64,000 nucleotides of DNA from an uncultured Campylobacterales bacterium (GTDB taxonomy: Bacteria; Campylobacterota; Campylobacteria; Campylobacterales; Arcobacteraceae): contig CANNFB010000003.1 in NCBI GenBank assembly GCA_947503785.1, positions 124,001-188,000 of the forward strand, given 5' to 3'. Positions within the stretch are counted from its first letter, which is position 1. Each line of letters opens with the position of its first letter. The notes under the pieces are model-generated. The model searched no databases. It saw nothing but the letters and a program-made list of their open reading frames with translations, and was not told the origin of the DNA. A program made the translations under genes and the position numbers. This document shows positions 29,273 to 38,160 of this stretch, piece by piece.

Positions 29273-29902
29273 CTATTTTATAAACTCAACTACGTCTTCT
29301 AATTTTTCTCTTAGTTGTGAAGATTGCTCATTTAATCTATATCCAAATGGAATAACTACAGATAATTGGTATTTTGTAGTATCTAAACCTAATATTTCTT
29401 CAACTTTTTCTTTTTCATAACCTTCAATAGGACAAGAATCAATACCTTTGATTCCAGCAGCTGTCATCATATTTGCAGCAGCTAAATAAGTTTGTTTTGA
29501 AGTCCATGAATAAACGTTTTCATCATTTGATAAAGTCTTTTCTAAATGACTTGCATATAAACCTAAATACATATCAAGTTTTTCTTGAGGCATAGTTCTT
29601 CTTTTAAACTTTCGCGCTACTATTCCAGATTCTGGTTTTACAGCATCAATTGCAGCTAAAACTAGAACTAAATGAGAACAAGAAGTAACTTGAACTTGAT
29701 CCCAACAAGCAGGTCTTATCTTGGCTTTTAATTCTTCATTTGTAATCACTAAAAACTTCCAAGGTTCCATACCAAAAGATGAAGGAGATTTTCTTCCAGC
29801 TTCTAAAATAAAATTTAAATCTTCATCAGATATTTTTTTTGTATCATCAAAAACTTTACATGCATGTCTAAACTCCATTGCTTCTTCAAACGTTTTATTC
29901 AT
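29273..29902 (-). CDS. NfsB-like nitroreductase family flavoenzyme
   Basis: This 209-residue cytosolic FMN enzyme has FRHACKVFDD near the start (FMN phosphate binding), SPSSFGMEPWKFLVI, and GIDSCPIEGY later, all typical of NfsB/oxygen-insensitive NAD(P)H nitroreductases. It probably reduces nitroaromatics or quinones. It is divergent from an HxlR-type regulator, a common pairing that suggests regulation by it. Confidence 0.88.
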   Translation of the reverse strand: MNKTFEEAMEFRHACKVFDDTKKISDEDLNFILEAGRKSPSSFGMEPWKFLVITNEELKAKIRPACWDQVQVTSCSHLVLVLAAIDAVKPESGIVARKFKRRTMPQEKLDMYLGLYASHLEKTLSNDENVYSWTSKQTYLAAANMMTAAGIKGIDSCPIEGYEKEKVEEILGLDTTKYQLSVVIPFGYRLNEQSSQLREKLEDVVEFIK

Positions 29903-30046
29903 TAATTATCCTTTTTTATTTTTACAAATACTTTTTATTTAAGAAGTATATTCATAATAAACTTAAATATCTCTTACAGTACTTTAGGTAAGTAATGATA
30001 AATAATAAATATTCTGCTATAATTATTTCAATTAAAAGGATTATGA

Positions 30047-30424
30047 ATGTATGAAATAAATGAAAAAGAGTTTAAATGCCCTATCTCTGTAACTTTAGAT
30101 ATTTTTAACGATAGATGGAAGCTATCTATTATTTGGCATTTATTAGATAAAGATTTAAGATTTAAAGACTTACATTCAGTAATCGATGAAATAACACAAA
30201 AAACTCTTACTGTAAAATTAAAAGAGTTAGAACAAAAAAACATAATCCATAGAGAAGTATTCGCACAAGTTCCACCTAAAGTTGTTTACTCTTTAACAAA
30301 TGCAGGGAAAAGATTAAAACCCGTTCTTGATGAGATGTTTGATTGGGGTGTTGGATATGTAGAAGAGTTTGGAAATATTACACCTGGGACAAAGTGTAAA
30401 ACAAAAGAAGATAAAAAAAGTTAG
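30047..30424 (+). CDS. HxlR-type winged-helix transcriptional regulator
   Basis: This 125-residue regulator has the HxlR signature: an N-terminal CPISVTLDIFNDRWKLSIIWHL, then FKDLHSVIDEITQKTLTVKLKELEQ and a YSLTNAGKRL wing. The cysteine at the start is a candidate redox or electrophile sensor, as in several relatives. It is divergent from the nitroreductase gene and three bases upstream of an AEC transporter gene, so it may control both. Confidence 0.9.
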   Translation: MYEINEKEFKCPISVTLDIFNDRWKLSIIWHLLDKDLRFKDLHSVIDEITQKTLTVKLKELEQKNIIHREVFAQVPPKVVYSLTNAGKRLKPVLDEMFDWGVGYVEEFGNITPGTKCKTKEDKKS

Positions 30425-30427
30425 TAA

Positions 30428-31327
30428 ATGGAAAATTTTTTTTTAATAGGCTTTGCCATAGTAATAGGATATACGCTACAAAAACTAAAAATTTTTCCTA
30501 GTGAAACTCCAAATATTTTAAATAAATTTATAATATATATTTCATTACCTGCAATAATTTTATTACAAGTTCCAAAACTACAGTTTTCCTTTGATATTTT
30601 AATACCTGCTATTATTGCATGGATTGTTATGGGATTATCAGCACTTTTAGTAATCTTTTGCTCAAAAATTTTACATTGGTCAAAAGATGTAACAGGTGGA
30701 TTATTATTAGTAGCTATTTTAACAAATAGTTCAATTATGGGAATTCCTATAATCAACGCATATTTAGGTGAAGTTGCCCTTCCCTATGTTTTGATATACG
30801 ATCAACTAGGTACTTTTATTGCACTTGCTGTTTATGGAGCTTTTATCACAGCTTATTATTCATCAAACTCCAATCTAAGTTTTAAGCTTATTGTTCAAAA
30901 AATTATAACTTTTCCATCGTTTTTAGCTTTATTATTTGCTCTTTTATTTTTAGGACAAACTTTTCATCCTATGATTACAGGTATTCTTACAACATTTGCA
31001 AATACTCTAATTCCTGTTGCTCTTGTAGCAGTTGGTTTGCAATTACAGTTTAAACTGCCAAAAGATGATATAAAACCTTTAAGTATTGCACTTATTATAA
31101 AACTTATACTTGCTCCAATAATTGCTTATCTTACAATAATATTATTTGGTTGGAATAATCTTGCAGGACAAGTATCTGTTTTTGAAGCAGGAATGGCTCC
31201 AATGATAACAGCTGGTGCAATGGCTTCAATGGCAGGACTAGCTCCTAGACTAAGTATTGCTATTGTTGGTTATGGGATTTTATTCTCATTTATTACAACT
31301 GCAATATTATCTGAACTTATAATTTAA
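30428..31327 (+). CDS. AEC family transporter (auxin efflux carrier-like permease)
   Basis: This 299-residue inner-membrane protein has about ten membrane segments in two halves (FPSETPNILNKFIIYISLPA in the first; AGMAPMITAGAMASMAGLAP in the second), typical of the AEC family that moves organic acids or other small anions. It follows the HxlR gene with a three-base gap and is likely co-transcribed with it. Substrate unknown. Confidence 0.88.
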   Translation: MENFFLIGFAIVIGYTLQKLKIFPSETPNILNKFIIYISLPAIILLQVPKLQFSFDILIPAIIAWIVMGLSALLVIFCSKILHWSKDVTGGLLLVAILTNSSIMGIPIINAYLGEVALPYVLIYDQLGTFIALAVYGAFITAYYSSNSNLSFKLIVQKIITFPSFLALLFALLFLGQTFHPMITGILTTFANTLIPVALVAVGLQLQFKLPKDDIKPLSIALIIKLILAPIIAYLTIILFGWNNLAGQVSVFEAGMAPMITAGAMASMAGLAPRLSIAIVGYGILFSFITTAILSELII

Positions 31328-31396
31328 TAGTTTTCTTTAACTATTTGTTAACACTAAAATAGTAATATATTCTACAAATTTAAAATAGGAATATAA

Positions 31397-32122
31397 ATGA
31401 TTCAAATAGCAAAGAAACTATTGCTAGCATTATTAATAGGCACAAGCTTAAACGCAGCAACACAGTTATCACAAAATGAGATTAAACAATTAGAAGAGTT
31501 AGAACTTTTTAAAAGAGTTCCCATAACTGTAAAAAAAGCATATGATGTAGAAAACTTTTATTTATTAAAAGTAATTATTCAGGGAAATCCGGATGAAGTA
31601 TATTTAACTAAAGATAAAAAACATTTAATTGCAGGCGATGTAATAAATACTCAAACTGGTGCAAAATTAGAAATTCCAGCTGATGTATCAAATCTTGCTG
31701 GAAAAGAAGCTTTAACTTTTGGAAGTGGTAGTGATGAGTATTTCTTATTTACAGATCCTGAGTGTCCATATTGTAAAAAGTTTGAATCATATTTTCCTCA
31801 AATTGAAAAAAATGTAAAAATTAGAGTTTTTTATTATCCTTTAGATTTTCATAAAAATGCTAAAGACATGTCTATGTATGTTATGAGTAAAAAAACAAAT
31901 GATGAAAAAATCAAAGCGATGTTAAATATTGATCTTAATGACGAAGGTTATAAGAATAGAAAGTATTCAAAAAAACAATTAGCACAACTTGAAGCTAGTT
32001 TAGAAGCACAAATAGCTATGGCTCAAGAGTTAGATGTAAGAGGTACTCCAGCTGTATTTGACAAAGAAGGAAATAAAGTTTCTTGGCCAAATATGCTTAC
32101 AAAGTACAATGTTAAACAATAA
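31397..32122 (+). CDS. Periplasmic DsbC/DsbG-like thiol:disulfide protein
   Basis: This 241-residue exported protein has a signal peptide (ending near LNAA), an N-terminal dimerisation-type region and a thioredoxin-fold domain with active site ECPYCKKFE (Cys123, Cys126) and cis-Pro RGTPAVF. It resembles DsbC/G isomerases. It may assist disulfide shuffling or keep cytochrome apoproteins competent. It is a single gene closed by a perfect terminator. Confidence 0.87.
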   Translation: MIQIAKKLLLALLIGTSLNAATQLSQNEIKQLEELELFKRVPITVKKAYDVENFYLLKVIIQGNPDEVYLTKDKKHLIAGDVINTQTGAKLEIPADVSNLAGKEALTFGSGSDEYFLFTDPECPYCKKFESYFPQIEKNVKIRVFYYPLDFHKNAKDMSMYVMSKKTNDEKIKAMLNIDLNDEGYKNRKYSKKQLAQLEASLEAQIAMAQELDVRGTPAVFDKEGNKVSWPNMLTKYNVKQ

Positions 32123-32141
32123 GTATTTATACTTATTGTTT
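32114..32141. terminator. Bidirectional intrinsic terminator
   Basis: AAACAATAAGTAT (32114-32126) pairs perfectly with ATACTTATTGTTT (32129-32141) across a two-base loop, ending in T residues. It overlaps the stop codon of the DsbC/G-like gene and lies next to the convergent gene at 32145. Confidence 0.8.
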
Positions 32142-32144
32142 TAA

Positions 32145-32591
32145 CTATTTTTCAATAGAAATATAAATTTCTATTTCATCTTCTTTTGAATAATGTTCAA
32201 AATCTATTGAATATTTTCTTTTATATTCATCATTGTTTTCAAAATAATCCCAAATTTCTTTCCAAGTATCAATTACAATTTGAGGTAATTCACCCTCTTT
32301 TTTAAATACTAAGTATTTTTCATCTTCAATTACGATAGCTTTTTTATTTTTAGTAACTTCAACACCAACAGTAACATCATAATCACCATTTACATCTGAT
32401 GTGTAGTTTGAATAAACTCCATACATTGAGCTATTGTTTGCTTTGTCATGAGTTCCGCTATATACACTATTCTCAGCATAATCATCCCATAAACCTGCAA
32501 TTTTAGCAGTTTCTTCGTTCATTTCATTTTTATTATTAGTAGTTACACTAATTCCACTAATCATTAATTTTTTAATTCTTGTTGTTTTCAA
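32145..32591 (-). CDS. GyrI/AraC effector-binding-like protein
   Basis: This 148-residue cytosolic protein matches the GyrI-like small-molecule-binding fold (the effector domain seen in Rob and BmrR-type regulators) but has no DNA-binding part. Visible are a central YDVTVGVEV strand, LVFKKEGELPQIVIDTWKEIWDYF, a DFEHY segment and a closing EIEIYISI strand. Such stand-alone proteins may bind or hydrolyse small compounds. It is a single gene. Confidence 0.72.
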   Translation of the reverse strand: MKTTRIKKLMISGISVTTNNKNEMNEETAKIAGLWDDYAENSVYSGTHDKANNSSMYGVYSNYTSDVNGDYDVTVGVEVTKNKKAIVIEDEKYLVFKKEGELPQIVIDTWKEIWDYFENNDEYKRKYSIDFEHYSKEDEIEIYISIEK

Positions 32592-32648
32592 TTTATATGC
32601 TCTTTTCTTTTTTGGATTTTTGATTGTATTAGATATATGCTAGTTATA

Positions 32649-33452
32649 TCATAAAAGATTTGAAATAGAATCAACTTCAAAAGATTCTAAAGAAAAACTT
32701 CTAATATCTAGGTCTTCTAGCATATGTGTTTGTGATTTAGTTCCATTAAGTGGAGTTACATCAATTTGGTTTAAAAATTTATAAAAAATTTGTTCTACAG
32801 TTTTTTTGTATTTTTTTGATAATTCTTGAATCTCATTACTATTTAAAAGATTCGGATTAGCCGTAAGCGACCAAAAACTTTGATAAGTTATATTTTTTTG
32901 TTTACAAAAACTTCTTATTTCTTTATCATAAGAAGACTCACTGTAAAATCTATTCTGAACAACTTTTGGTTTTACTTTAGCAATATCGTATAAATAGCTA
33001 AGTAACTTAAAATCATAACAATTAGAAATTCCAATTTGACCTACTTCACCACTTTGCACAAACTCTTCCATTGTTCTATACACTTTTACTAAATCTTCCA
33101 TAGGTCCAAAAGGAGAATGTATTAAATAAGAATCAATAAAATCAATATTTAAATTCTTTTTAGAGGTATAAAATGACTTTTCAAGTTGAGTTAAAATATC
33201 ATCAGATGATAAATAAGGCATGTTATTTACATCTTGACCTGAAATTGGTGTGAACTTTGTTTGAATAAACAAATCATCTCTTTTAATACCTTTTTTAAAG
33301 GCATTAGTTAATGCAACTCCAACTAAATCTTCTCTATAGTGTTTTGGTTGACAAGCGGTATCAATTGCTTTGAAACCAGAAGAAATAGCAAGTTCTACAA
33401 GTCTTGCAGTCTCTTCTTTTTTCCAAGCAGTTCCATAAATCATATTTGGCAT
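32649..33452 (-). CDS. Aldo/keto reductase
   Basis: This 267-residue NAD(P)H oxidoreductase has the catalytic tetrad in view: Asp in KAIDTA, Tyr in KHYRED, Lys in IQTKFTP and His in YLIHSPFGP. The TIM-barrel order is intact, although the N-terminal hairpin is short. It starts five bases after the stop of the PhnA-like gene, so the two form an operon. Substrate unknown. Confidence 0.88.
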   Translation of the reverse strand: MPNMIYGTAWKKEETARLVELAISSGFKAIDTACQPKHYREDLVGVALTNAFKKGIKRDDLFIQTKFTPISGQDVNNMPYLSSDDILTQLEKSFYTSKKNLNIDFIDSYLIHSPFGPMEDLVKVYRTMEEFVQSGEVGQIGISNCYDFKLLSYLYDIAKVKPKVVQNRFYSESSYDKEIRSFCKQKNITYQSFWSLTANPNLLNSNEIQELSKKYKKTVEQIFYKFLNQIDVTPLNGTKSQTHMLEDLDIRSFSLESFEVDSISNLL

Positions 33453-33457
33453 TAGAC

Positions 33458-33796
33458 TTATGATTTCTTTACGTACATAGGAGTGATTTTTAAAGCTCCA
33501 ACCCCAGGAATTTTACAATCAATATTATGATCAATTGCACTTTCAACTAATCTAATATTTTTGATTTTAGTACCAACTTTAACAACAAAAGAACTACCTT
33601 TTACTTTTAAATCTTTTATAATAGTAACATCATCACCACTTCTTAAAGTTGCTCCATTTGCATCTTTTACAGTAAACTCAGCATCTTCTTCAGCACTTGC
33701 AGTCCATTCATGTGCGCACTCAGGGCAGATAAGTAAACTTCCATCTTCATAAGTATATTCGCTATTACATTTTGGGCAATTTGGTAGTTGTTCCAT
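33458..33796 (-). CDS. yjdM: PhnA/YjdM-type zinc-ribbon protein
   Basis: This 112-residue cytosolic protein has an N-terminal zinc ribbon (CPKC ... CPEC, about residues 7-30) and a C-terminal SH3-like KOW barrel ([25 protein letters not shown]), matching the PhnA/YjdM family. The family name comes from phosphonate operons, but no phosphonate role is established. It is co-transcribed with an aldo/keto reductase. Confidence 0.9.
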   Translation of the reverse strand: MEQLPNCPKCNSEYTYEDGSLLICPECAHEWTASAEEDAEFTVKDANGATLRSGDDVTIIKDLKVKGSSFVVKVGTKIKNIRLVESAIDHNIDCKIPGVGALKITPMYVKKS

Positions 33797-33867
33797 TTTT
33801 TTCCTTTTTTATTATATATTTTGCATGATATCTAAACTCTTGTTATGCTTTGGTAAAATAATTTTAT

Positions 33868-34749
33868 TTATCTATTTTTTAAAAGTATTATAGTTGCAAT
33901 TGCTGAAATTATAATACCTATAATTGTAAAAAAGTTCATTGTTACTTTATCAATAATAAAAGCAATTATACCAACAAACGCAGGATTTAAATATACATAA
34001 GCCATAACCTTTTTAGGTCCTAAAACAACATTTGCACTTTGATATAAAAATACAGTAAATAGTGTCGTAAAAATAGTCAAGTAGCCAATATTTAAAAAGT
34101 TTGCAGTATTTAATTTCGTCCACTCTAAAGGCACATCAAAAAGAACTAAAGCAAGAGTCATCCAAATACAACCACCAATTAAAGTCATAAAAACTACAAC
34201 TAAAAGTTCATCATCTTTTTTATAAAAATACTTAGAAGTAATAGAATATAATGTCATTAGTATAATTGAAAATAAAAATATTAAATCTCCATTATTTAAA
34301 GAAAAGTTTAAAAACAACTCTAAATTACCTTTAAAAACAACCATACAAGTACCTATTATTCCAAATAGATAAACCATATATTGTTTAGAAGAAATATATT
34401 GTTTAAAAACAAAAATTGAAACAATACCTGTAAGAAGAGGAATCAAAGTATAAATAGCTCCTGTATTTAAAGCAGTAGTTGATTCTAAGGCTTTGAACAT
34501 CCCTATAAAATATGATGAATAAAAGAAACTCATTATCATCGTTCTTTTAAAAGTAGTAAAAATCTTAATTCGATATTTTTTAATAAGTAAAATAAAAGGA
34601 GCTAAAATAAGTGAAGCTAAAATAAATCTTAGCAATGTGATAGAAATAGGATCAATAGTCCCTGTTAATTTATCTGTAACAATAAAAGAACCCCCAACTA
34701 AAAAACTTGCTAGGATTACAAAGATATGGGCTTTAATATTTTGTGGCAT
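33868..34749 (-). CDS. DMT superfamily (EamA) transporter
   Basis: This 293-residue inner-membrane protein has ten predicted membrane segments and two EamA repeats (GGSFIVTDKLTGTIDPISITLLRF in the first; YVYLNPAFVGIIAF in the second). Members export amino acids, metabolites or drugs. It is a single gene between PhnA and the SMP-30-like gene. Confidence 0.87.
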   Translation of the reverse strand: MPQNIKAHIFVILASFLVGGSFIVTDKLTGTIDPISITLLRFILASLILAPFILLIKKYRIKIFTTFKRTMIMSFFYSSYFIGMFKALESTTALNTGAIYTLIPLLTGIVSIFVFKQYISSKQYMVYLFGIIGTCMVVFKGNLELFLNFSLNNGDLIFLFSIILMTLYSITSKYFYKKDDELLVVVFMTLIGGCIWMTLALVLFDVPLEWTKLNTANFLNIGYLTIFTTLFTVFLYQSANVVLGPKKVMAYVYLNPAFVGIIAFIIDKVTMNFFTIIGIIISAIATIILLKNR

Positions 34750-34845
34750 TTAATCTCCTAAAAAATGAATTTTAGCAGAAGTTTTATGTTTTATCCTTTA
34801 GTATTTGTAGATATAAAGATAAGAGTACCTTTATATCCCCTTGCC

Positions 34846-35697
34846 CTATTTTTCTAAATCTATAATCGTAATTTTTCCACCAATCATTTGAGGTAAATAT
34901 AGTTTATTTGTTTTTTCATCAATCCAAAAATCAGCTGAACCCATAAATGCTTCTAGTTTTAAAATTGATTCTTTTTTTGTTTTTAAATCATAAACTCTAA
35001 CTATTCCAGTTTTCTTAGAATTTCCCCAATCACTTACGTAAACTTTATCTCCAAGTTTATAAACACCATCTAAAACACCTTCAAATGAGCCAAGTCTTAT
35101 TAACTTATTTTTGTTTTCTAAATCTATTTTATACAACTTACCTTTTCCATCAAACATACTTTTAGGATTACTTCCAAGTTTAGCTGCATAAAGAATTCCA
35201 TCTTCGTAAAAAAGCCCATTTGCAGTAGTGAAATCCATAAGTTTTTCATAGCTTTTATTTGAAATATTTACTTCGTAAATAGCTCCTACATCACTTGCAC
35301 CTACAAATAATGTATTTGAATCTTTAACTGTAATATCATTTAAAAAATTTACACCTTCAAAAACTAAAGAAAAAACTTCTTTTTTTGTTTCTAAATCAAA
35401 ACCTTTTAAAGTATCAATATCTGCTATATATAAAGTATTTCCAACTATTCCCACGCCTTTGGGTGCATTTAATCCATCAATAAAATGCATATCTTTTATA
35501 CTGCCATCTAAAGATAGTTTTGATATAAAACCATCACCATCTTTTACTGTTGGTTTTAACTCTTTCCCAACATTTGTTACATACAAATCACTCTTATTTA
35601 CTATCATACTTTCAGGAGAACTAAATCCATCTATTGTAATTGTGTTTGAAAAACCTAAAATTGCTGTTGCAATTAATGATAATGCTATTTTTTTCAT
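34846..35697 (-). CDS. Exported SMP-30/gluconolactonase-like beta-propeller protein
   Basis: This 283-residue protein has a signal peptide (MKKIALSLIATAILGFS) and repeating propeller blades (SPESMIVNKSDLYVTNVG; APKGVGIVGNTLYIADID; VLDGVYKLGDKVYVSDWG). This resembles SMP-30/NHL-type propellers that bind a metal ion and act on lactones or other ligands. Substrate unknown. A short inverted repeat (34810-34818 with 34829-34837) lies just after it but has no T-run. Confidence 0.75.
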   Translation of the reverse strand: MKKIALSLIATAILGFSNTITIDGFSSPESMIVNKSDLYVTNVGKELKPTVKDGDGFISKLSLDGSIKDMHFIDGLNAPKGVGIVGNTLYIADIDTLKGFDLETKKEVFSLVFEGVNFLNDITVKDSNTLFVGASDVGAIYEVNISNKSYEKLMDFTTANGLFYEDGILYAAKLGSNPKSMFDGKGKLYKIDLENKNKLIRLGSFEGVLDGVYKLGDKVYVSDWGNSKKTGIVRVYDLKTKKESILKLEAFMGSADFWIDEKTNKLYLPQMIGGKITIIDLEK

Positions 35698-35767
35698 AAA
35701 ATTCCTTTTTTTGTTATAAGAAAAGTATATCTATTTATTCTGAGTTTAGTTTATCTGTAAGGTTTAA

Positions 35768-36613
35768 CTATTTATCTTTCAAGCTAAGATTTGTATTAAA
35801 TTGTTTTTTATATACTCGTGAGAAATGGGCATGAGTTTTAAAACCTACACTCAAAGCTGCTGTCCCTACATCATAACCTAATTCATGGATTAAAAACTTT
35901 CCTTTTTCAACTCTTTTTTTTAGAATCCATTGCATTGGAGTTTCATTAAAGATTGATTTGAATTCACTTTTAAACCCACTTAGACTTCTACCACTAAGTT
36001 TTGCAAACTCATCAATACTCAAATCTTTTTCAAAGTTACTTTCCATAAAACTCTTTAAATCACTTTTATCTAAAGTCAAGTTTTGACAAAAACTAATAAA
36101 GTTGTCTTTGGATTTACTTCCTAAAATCAATAATATTAATTCTTTTAGTTTTAAACTAATCAATTCATCTGAAAATTTTGGTTTATCTTCCAAATAAAGT
36201 TTTAAAGTATCAGCTGTATTTTGGAAAAAGGAATCAACTTCAAATTTAAATAGGTTTTTTGTATCTGTATATTTGTTAAACTTAAGTTTAAAAGGAAGCT
36301 CCGAAATAAGTTTTTGAGTTAGATGATGATCAAAGAATACAAGTAAACACTCATAATCTTCATCTCCAATCACTTCACTCATAATATATTCACCTTTAGT
36401 AATAAAAAAAGCCTCTCCAGCTTTAATCTTAATATCACCATCAATAGTATGTAAAATTTTTGTACCACGATATACAATATTTAAAAGATTTGATGAGATG
36501 ACAGAAGAATGTTTATAATTATTTTCAGCCGTACAAAACTTTGCTAATACAATATCTTTTGTAATAATGCTATCTTTACTATGATGTTCTTTTATATATT
36601 CTATTGTATTCAT
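35768..36613 (-). CDS. AraC family transcriptional regulator
   Basis: This 281-residue regulator has an N-terminal cupin-like sensing part (about residues 1-160) and a C-terminal double helix-turn-helix (about 185-281): LSIDEFAKLSGRSLSGFKSEFK and DVGTAALSVGFKTHAHFSRVYKKQF. Likely targets are the downstream SMP-30-like gene and the divergent CBS gene, both by position only. Confidence 0.9.
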   Translation of the reverse strand: MNTIEYIKEHHSKDSIITKDIVLAKFCTAENNYKHSSVISSNLLNIVYRGTKILHTIDGDIKIKAGEAFFITKGEYIMSEVIGDEDYECLLVFFDHHLTQKLISELPFKLKFNKYTDTKNLFKFEVDSFFQNTADTLKLYLEDKPKFSDELISLKLKELILLILGSKSKDNFISFCQNLTLDKSDLKSFMESNFEKDLSIDEFAKLSGRSLSGFKSEFKSIFNETPMQWILKKRVEKGKFLIHELGYDVGTAALSVGFKTHAHFSRVYKKQFNTNLSLKDK

Positions 36614-36650
36614 ATATTCCTCTGATTAAAACTTAAAATTATTATATCGA

Positions 36651-36684
36651 ATAGTTTATTTCTTACATAGAAATCATAAACTAT
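36651..36684. promoter_or_regulatory. Inverted repeat between the divergent AraC and CBS genes
   Basis: ATAGTTTAT (36651-36659) and ATAAACTAT (36676-36684) are perfect 9-bp arms, 16 bases apart. It is a candidate operator for the AraC regulator encoded next to it, although AraC-type sites are usually direct repeats. Confidence 0.4.
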
Positions 36685-36764
36685 AACCTTATCATTTATC
36701 ATTAACAATTCATTATATAATTTATCCTATGATTAATTAACGAAAAATTTTAAAGGAGTTCTAA

Positions 36765-37397
36765 ATGTTTGCAATATACAATAATGGAAGTGTAGGATTT
36801 AGAAGTACTGCTGATAATTTATATAATCTTAAAAATGTTGATAAACCATCTGAAATAGTTTTAAAACCCGAAGAAGGTTTTATTCAAGATTTTACAAATG
36901 CACAAAAAGAGCAAAAAGGAAATATTAACCAATCTGCAATTAATAAATATAAAAAGATGGCTAATATTGATACATCTGAACCTGTTTATCATGTAAAAGA
37001 TATTATGACAAGAGATTGTGTAATAGTTGATAAGAATGCGAGTATTTTAGATGCTTATAATCTTTTAAAAGAAAATAAAGTTTCCCAATTACCAGTGGTT
37101 AGTTTTGGTAAAAAAATTGTCGGTTTAATAGATAAAAAGATAATATTGAATCTTATGATGGAAGATGTTGTAAATTCTGAAAATATTGTTCTTAAAGAAA
37201 TTGATGATATTTATTTACCGGAACTTATTACAGTTGATCCTGTATCTGATATAAGAAGAGTTGCAAAAGTTATGATTGATTTTAAACTAGACGCAATTCC
37301 TGTAGTAGATGAAGAAGATATTTTATTAGGAATCGTTTCAAAAACTGACATTATAAAAGCTATTTCATCACTACCTAGATTACAACTTTGGTCATAA
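36765..37397 (+). CDS. CBS-domain pair protein
   Basis: This 210-residue cytosolic protein has a low-complexity N-terminal part (about 1-75) and two CBS motifs: VKDIMTRDCVIVDKNASILDAYNLL with KVSQLPVV (about 77-130), and LITVDPVSDIRRVAKVMIDFKLDAIPVVDEEDILLGIVSKTDII (about 150-205). CBS pairs bind adenosine nucleotides and regulate partners. The start follows a strong AAAGGAG ribosome binding site. Partner unknown. Its stop overlaps the convergent gene by six bases. Confidence 0.88.
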   Translation: MFAIYNNGSVGFRSTADNLYNLKNVDKPSEIVLKPEEGFIQDFTNAQKEQKGNINQSAINKYKKMANIDTSEPVYHVKDIMTRDCVIVDKNASILDAYNLLKENKVSQLPVVSFGKKIVGLIDKKIILNLMMEDVVNSENIVLKEIDDIYLPELITVDPVSDIRRVAKVMIDFKLDAIPVVDEEDILLGIVSKTDIIKAISSLPRLQLWS

Positions 37398-38027
37398 ATC
37401 TATTTCATAGCTTTCAATAGCAACTTTTAGAAAAGCTGTAAAACCTACATTATCAGGGCTTAGGGATTTATCAATACTTGATTTCATAATATCAAGTGCT
37501 TTTGAATAATTATCATAAAACTCAAAACTAGGTTTTGGTTTATAAATACAATCTTCTAAATCAAAAGTTTTTATAATATTTTTTGTAGTTGTAGGTTTTA
37601 TAAAATAGTCATCATGTCTATTTATACAATAAGGAACTACAGATATAATCGTCCATTTTGCTAGTTTGTATTCACTTAAAAACTCAACTAACCCTTCAAA
37701 CCCTACTTTTTTATCTCCATATAAAAGCTCATAAATTTCAATACTTAGCATATCTTTTTCATAAGAATTTAGTGTTGCTATCATATCTTTTAATTTTAGT
37801 TTATCAAATAGGGATACAAATACTGACTTTTGGACTACTTTAAAAAAGCCATCTACTACTAAACTAGGGTTTTGAAAGTTCTCTTTCTTTAGAACCTCTT
37901 TAGCAAACTCTTCTAGCTTTAAAGGATTAAAGGTTTTCATGGTAGGGAAAAAATTCTTATCATCAAAACCATTCGGGTATTCTTCTAAAAATTCTGCTTC
38001 GTACTCTTTTAGTTTTTCTATGTTCAT
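37392..38027 (-). CDS. Hypothetical cytosolic protein
   Basis: A 211-residue protein with no signal or membrane segment. It is rich in Lys, Glu and aromatic residues and looks helical (KLKEYEAEFLEEYPNGF; LKLEEFAKEVLKKENF). Two cysteines (in VPYCINRH and LEDCIYK). I recognise no family. It is convergent with the CBS gene (six-base overlap) and divergent from the repeat-bearing region before 38158. Similar proteins may be confined to Arcobacter-like genomes, which I cannot test here. Confidence 0.65.
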   Translation of the reverse strand: MNIEKLKEYEAEFLEEYPNGFDDKNFFPTMKTFNPLKLEEFAKEVLKKENFQNPSLVVDGFFKVVQKSVFVSLFDKLKLKDMIATLNSYEKDMLSIEIYELLYGDKKVGFEGLVEFLSEYKLAKWTIISVVPYCINRHDDYFIKPTTTKNIIKTFDLEDCIYKPKPSFEFYDNYSKALDIMKSSIDKSLSPDNVGFTAFLKVAIESYEIDL

Positions 38028-38046
38028 ATTATTCTTTTCTTTTTAT

Positions 38047-38071
38047 AAATGATAAAGATACTTTATCATTT
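38047..38071. promoter_or_regulatory. Perfect 25-bp palindrome between divergent genes
   Basis: AAATGATAAAG (38047-38057), ATA, CTTTATCATTT (38061-38071): perfect 11-bp arms. It lies 20 bases upstream of the minus-strand gene starting at 38027 and about 90 bases before the plus-strand gene, so it is placed like an operator. The core AATGATAA/TTATCATT also occurs upstream of hipA (42775-42796). Confidence 0.5.
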
Positions 38072-38114
38072 TATACTTATTTCTAAATGATATTTTTGGA
38101 TATAATCAATTTTA

Positions 38115-38160
38115 AATACCAATTAAGGAAAATACCAATTAAGGAAAATACTAATAAATG
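38115..38160 (+). repeat. 16-bp tandem repeat carrying the ribosome binding site
   Basis: AATACCAATTAAGGAA occurs twice without a gap (38115-38130, 38131-38146), followed by a degraded third copy (38147-38160) that runs into the ATG at 38158. Each full copy carries an AAGGA, so the next gene has a duplicated ribosome binding site. Copy number variation would change the spacing to the start. Confidence 0.7.

Noticed and set aside
31326-31345. Short hairpin AATAGTT/AACTATT after the AEC transporter gene
   Set aside because: The 7-bp AT-rich stem has no T-run and could arise by chance.
34810-34837. Inverted repeat GATATAAAG/CTTTATATC between the SMP-30-like and DMT genes
   Set aside because: It has a 10-base loop, AT-only arms nearly throughout and no T-run, so I do not list it as a terminator.
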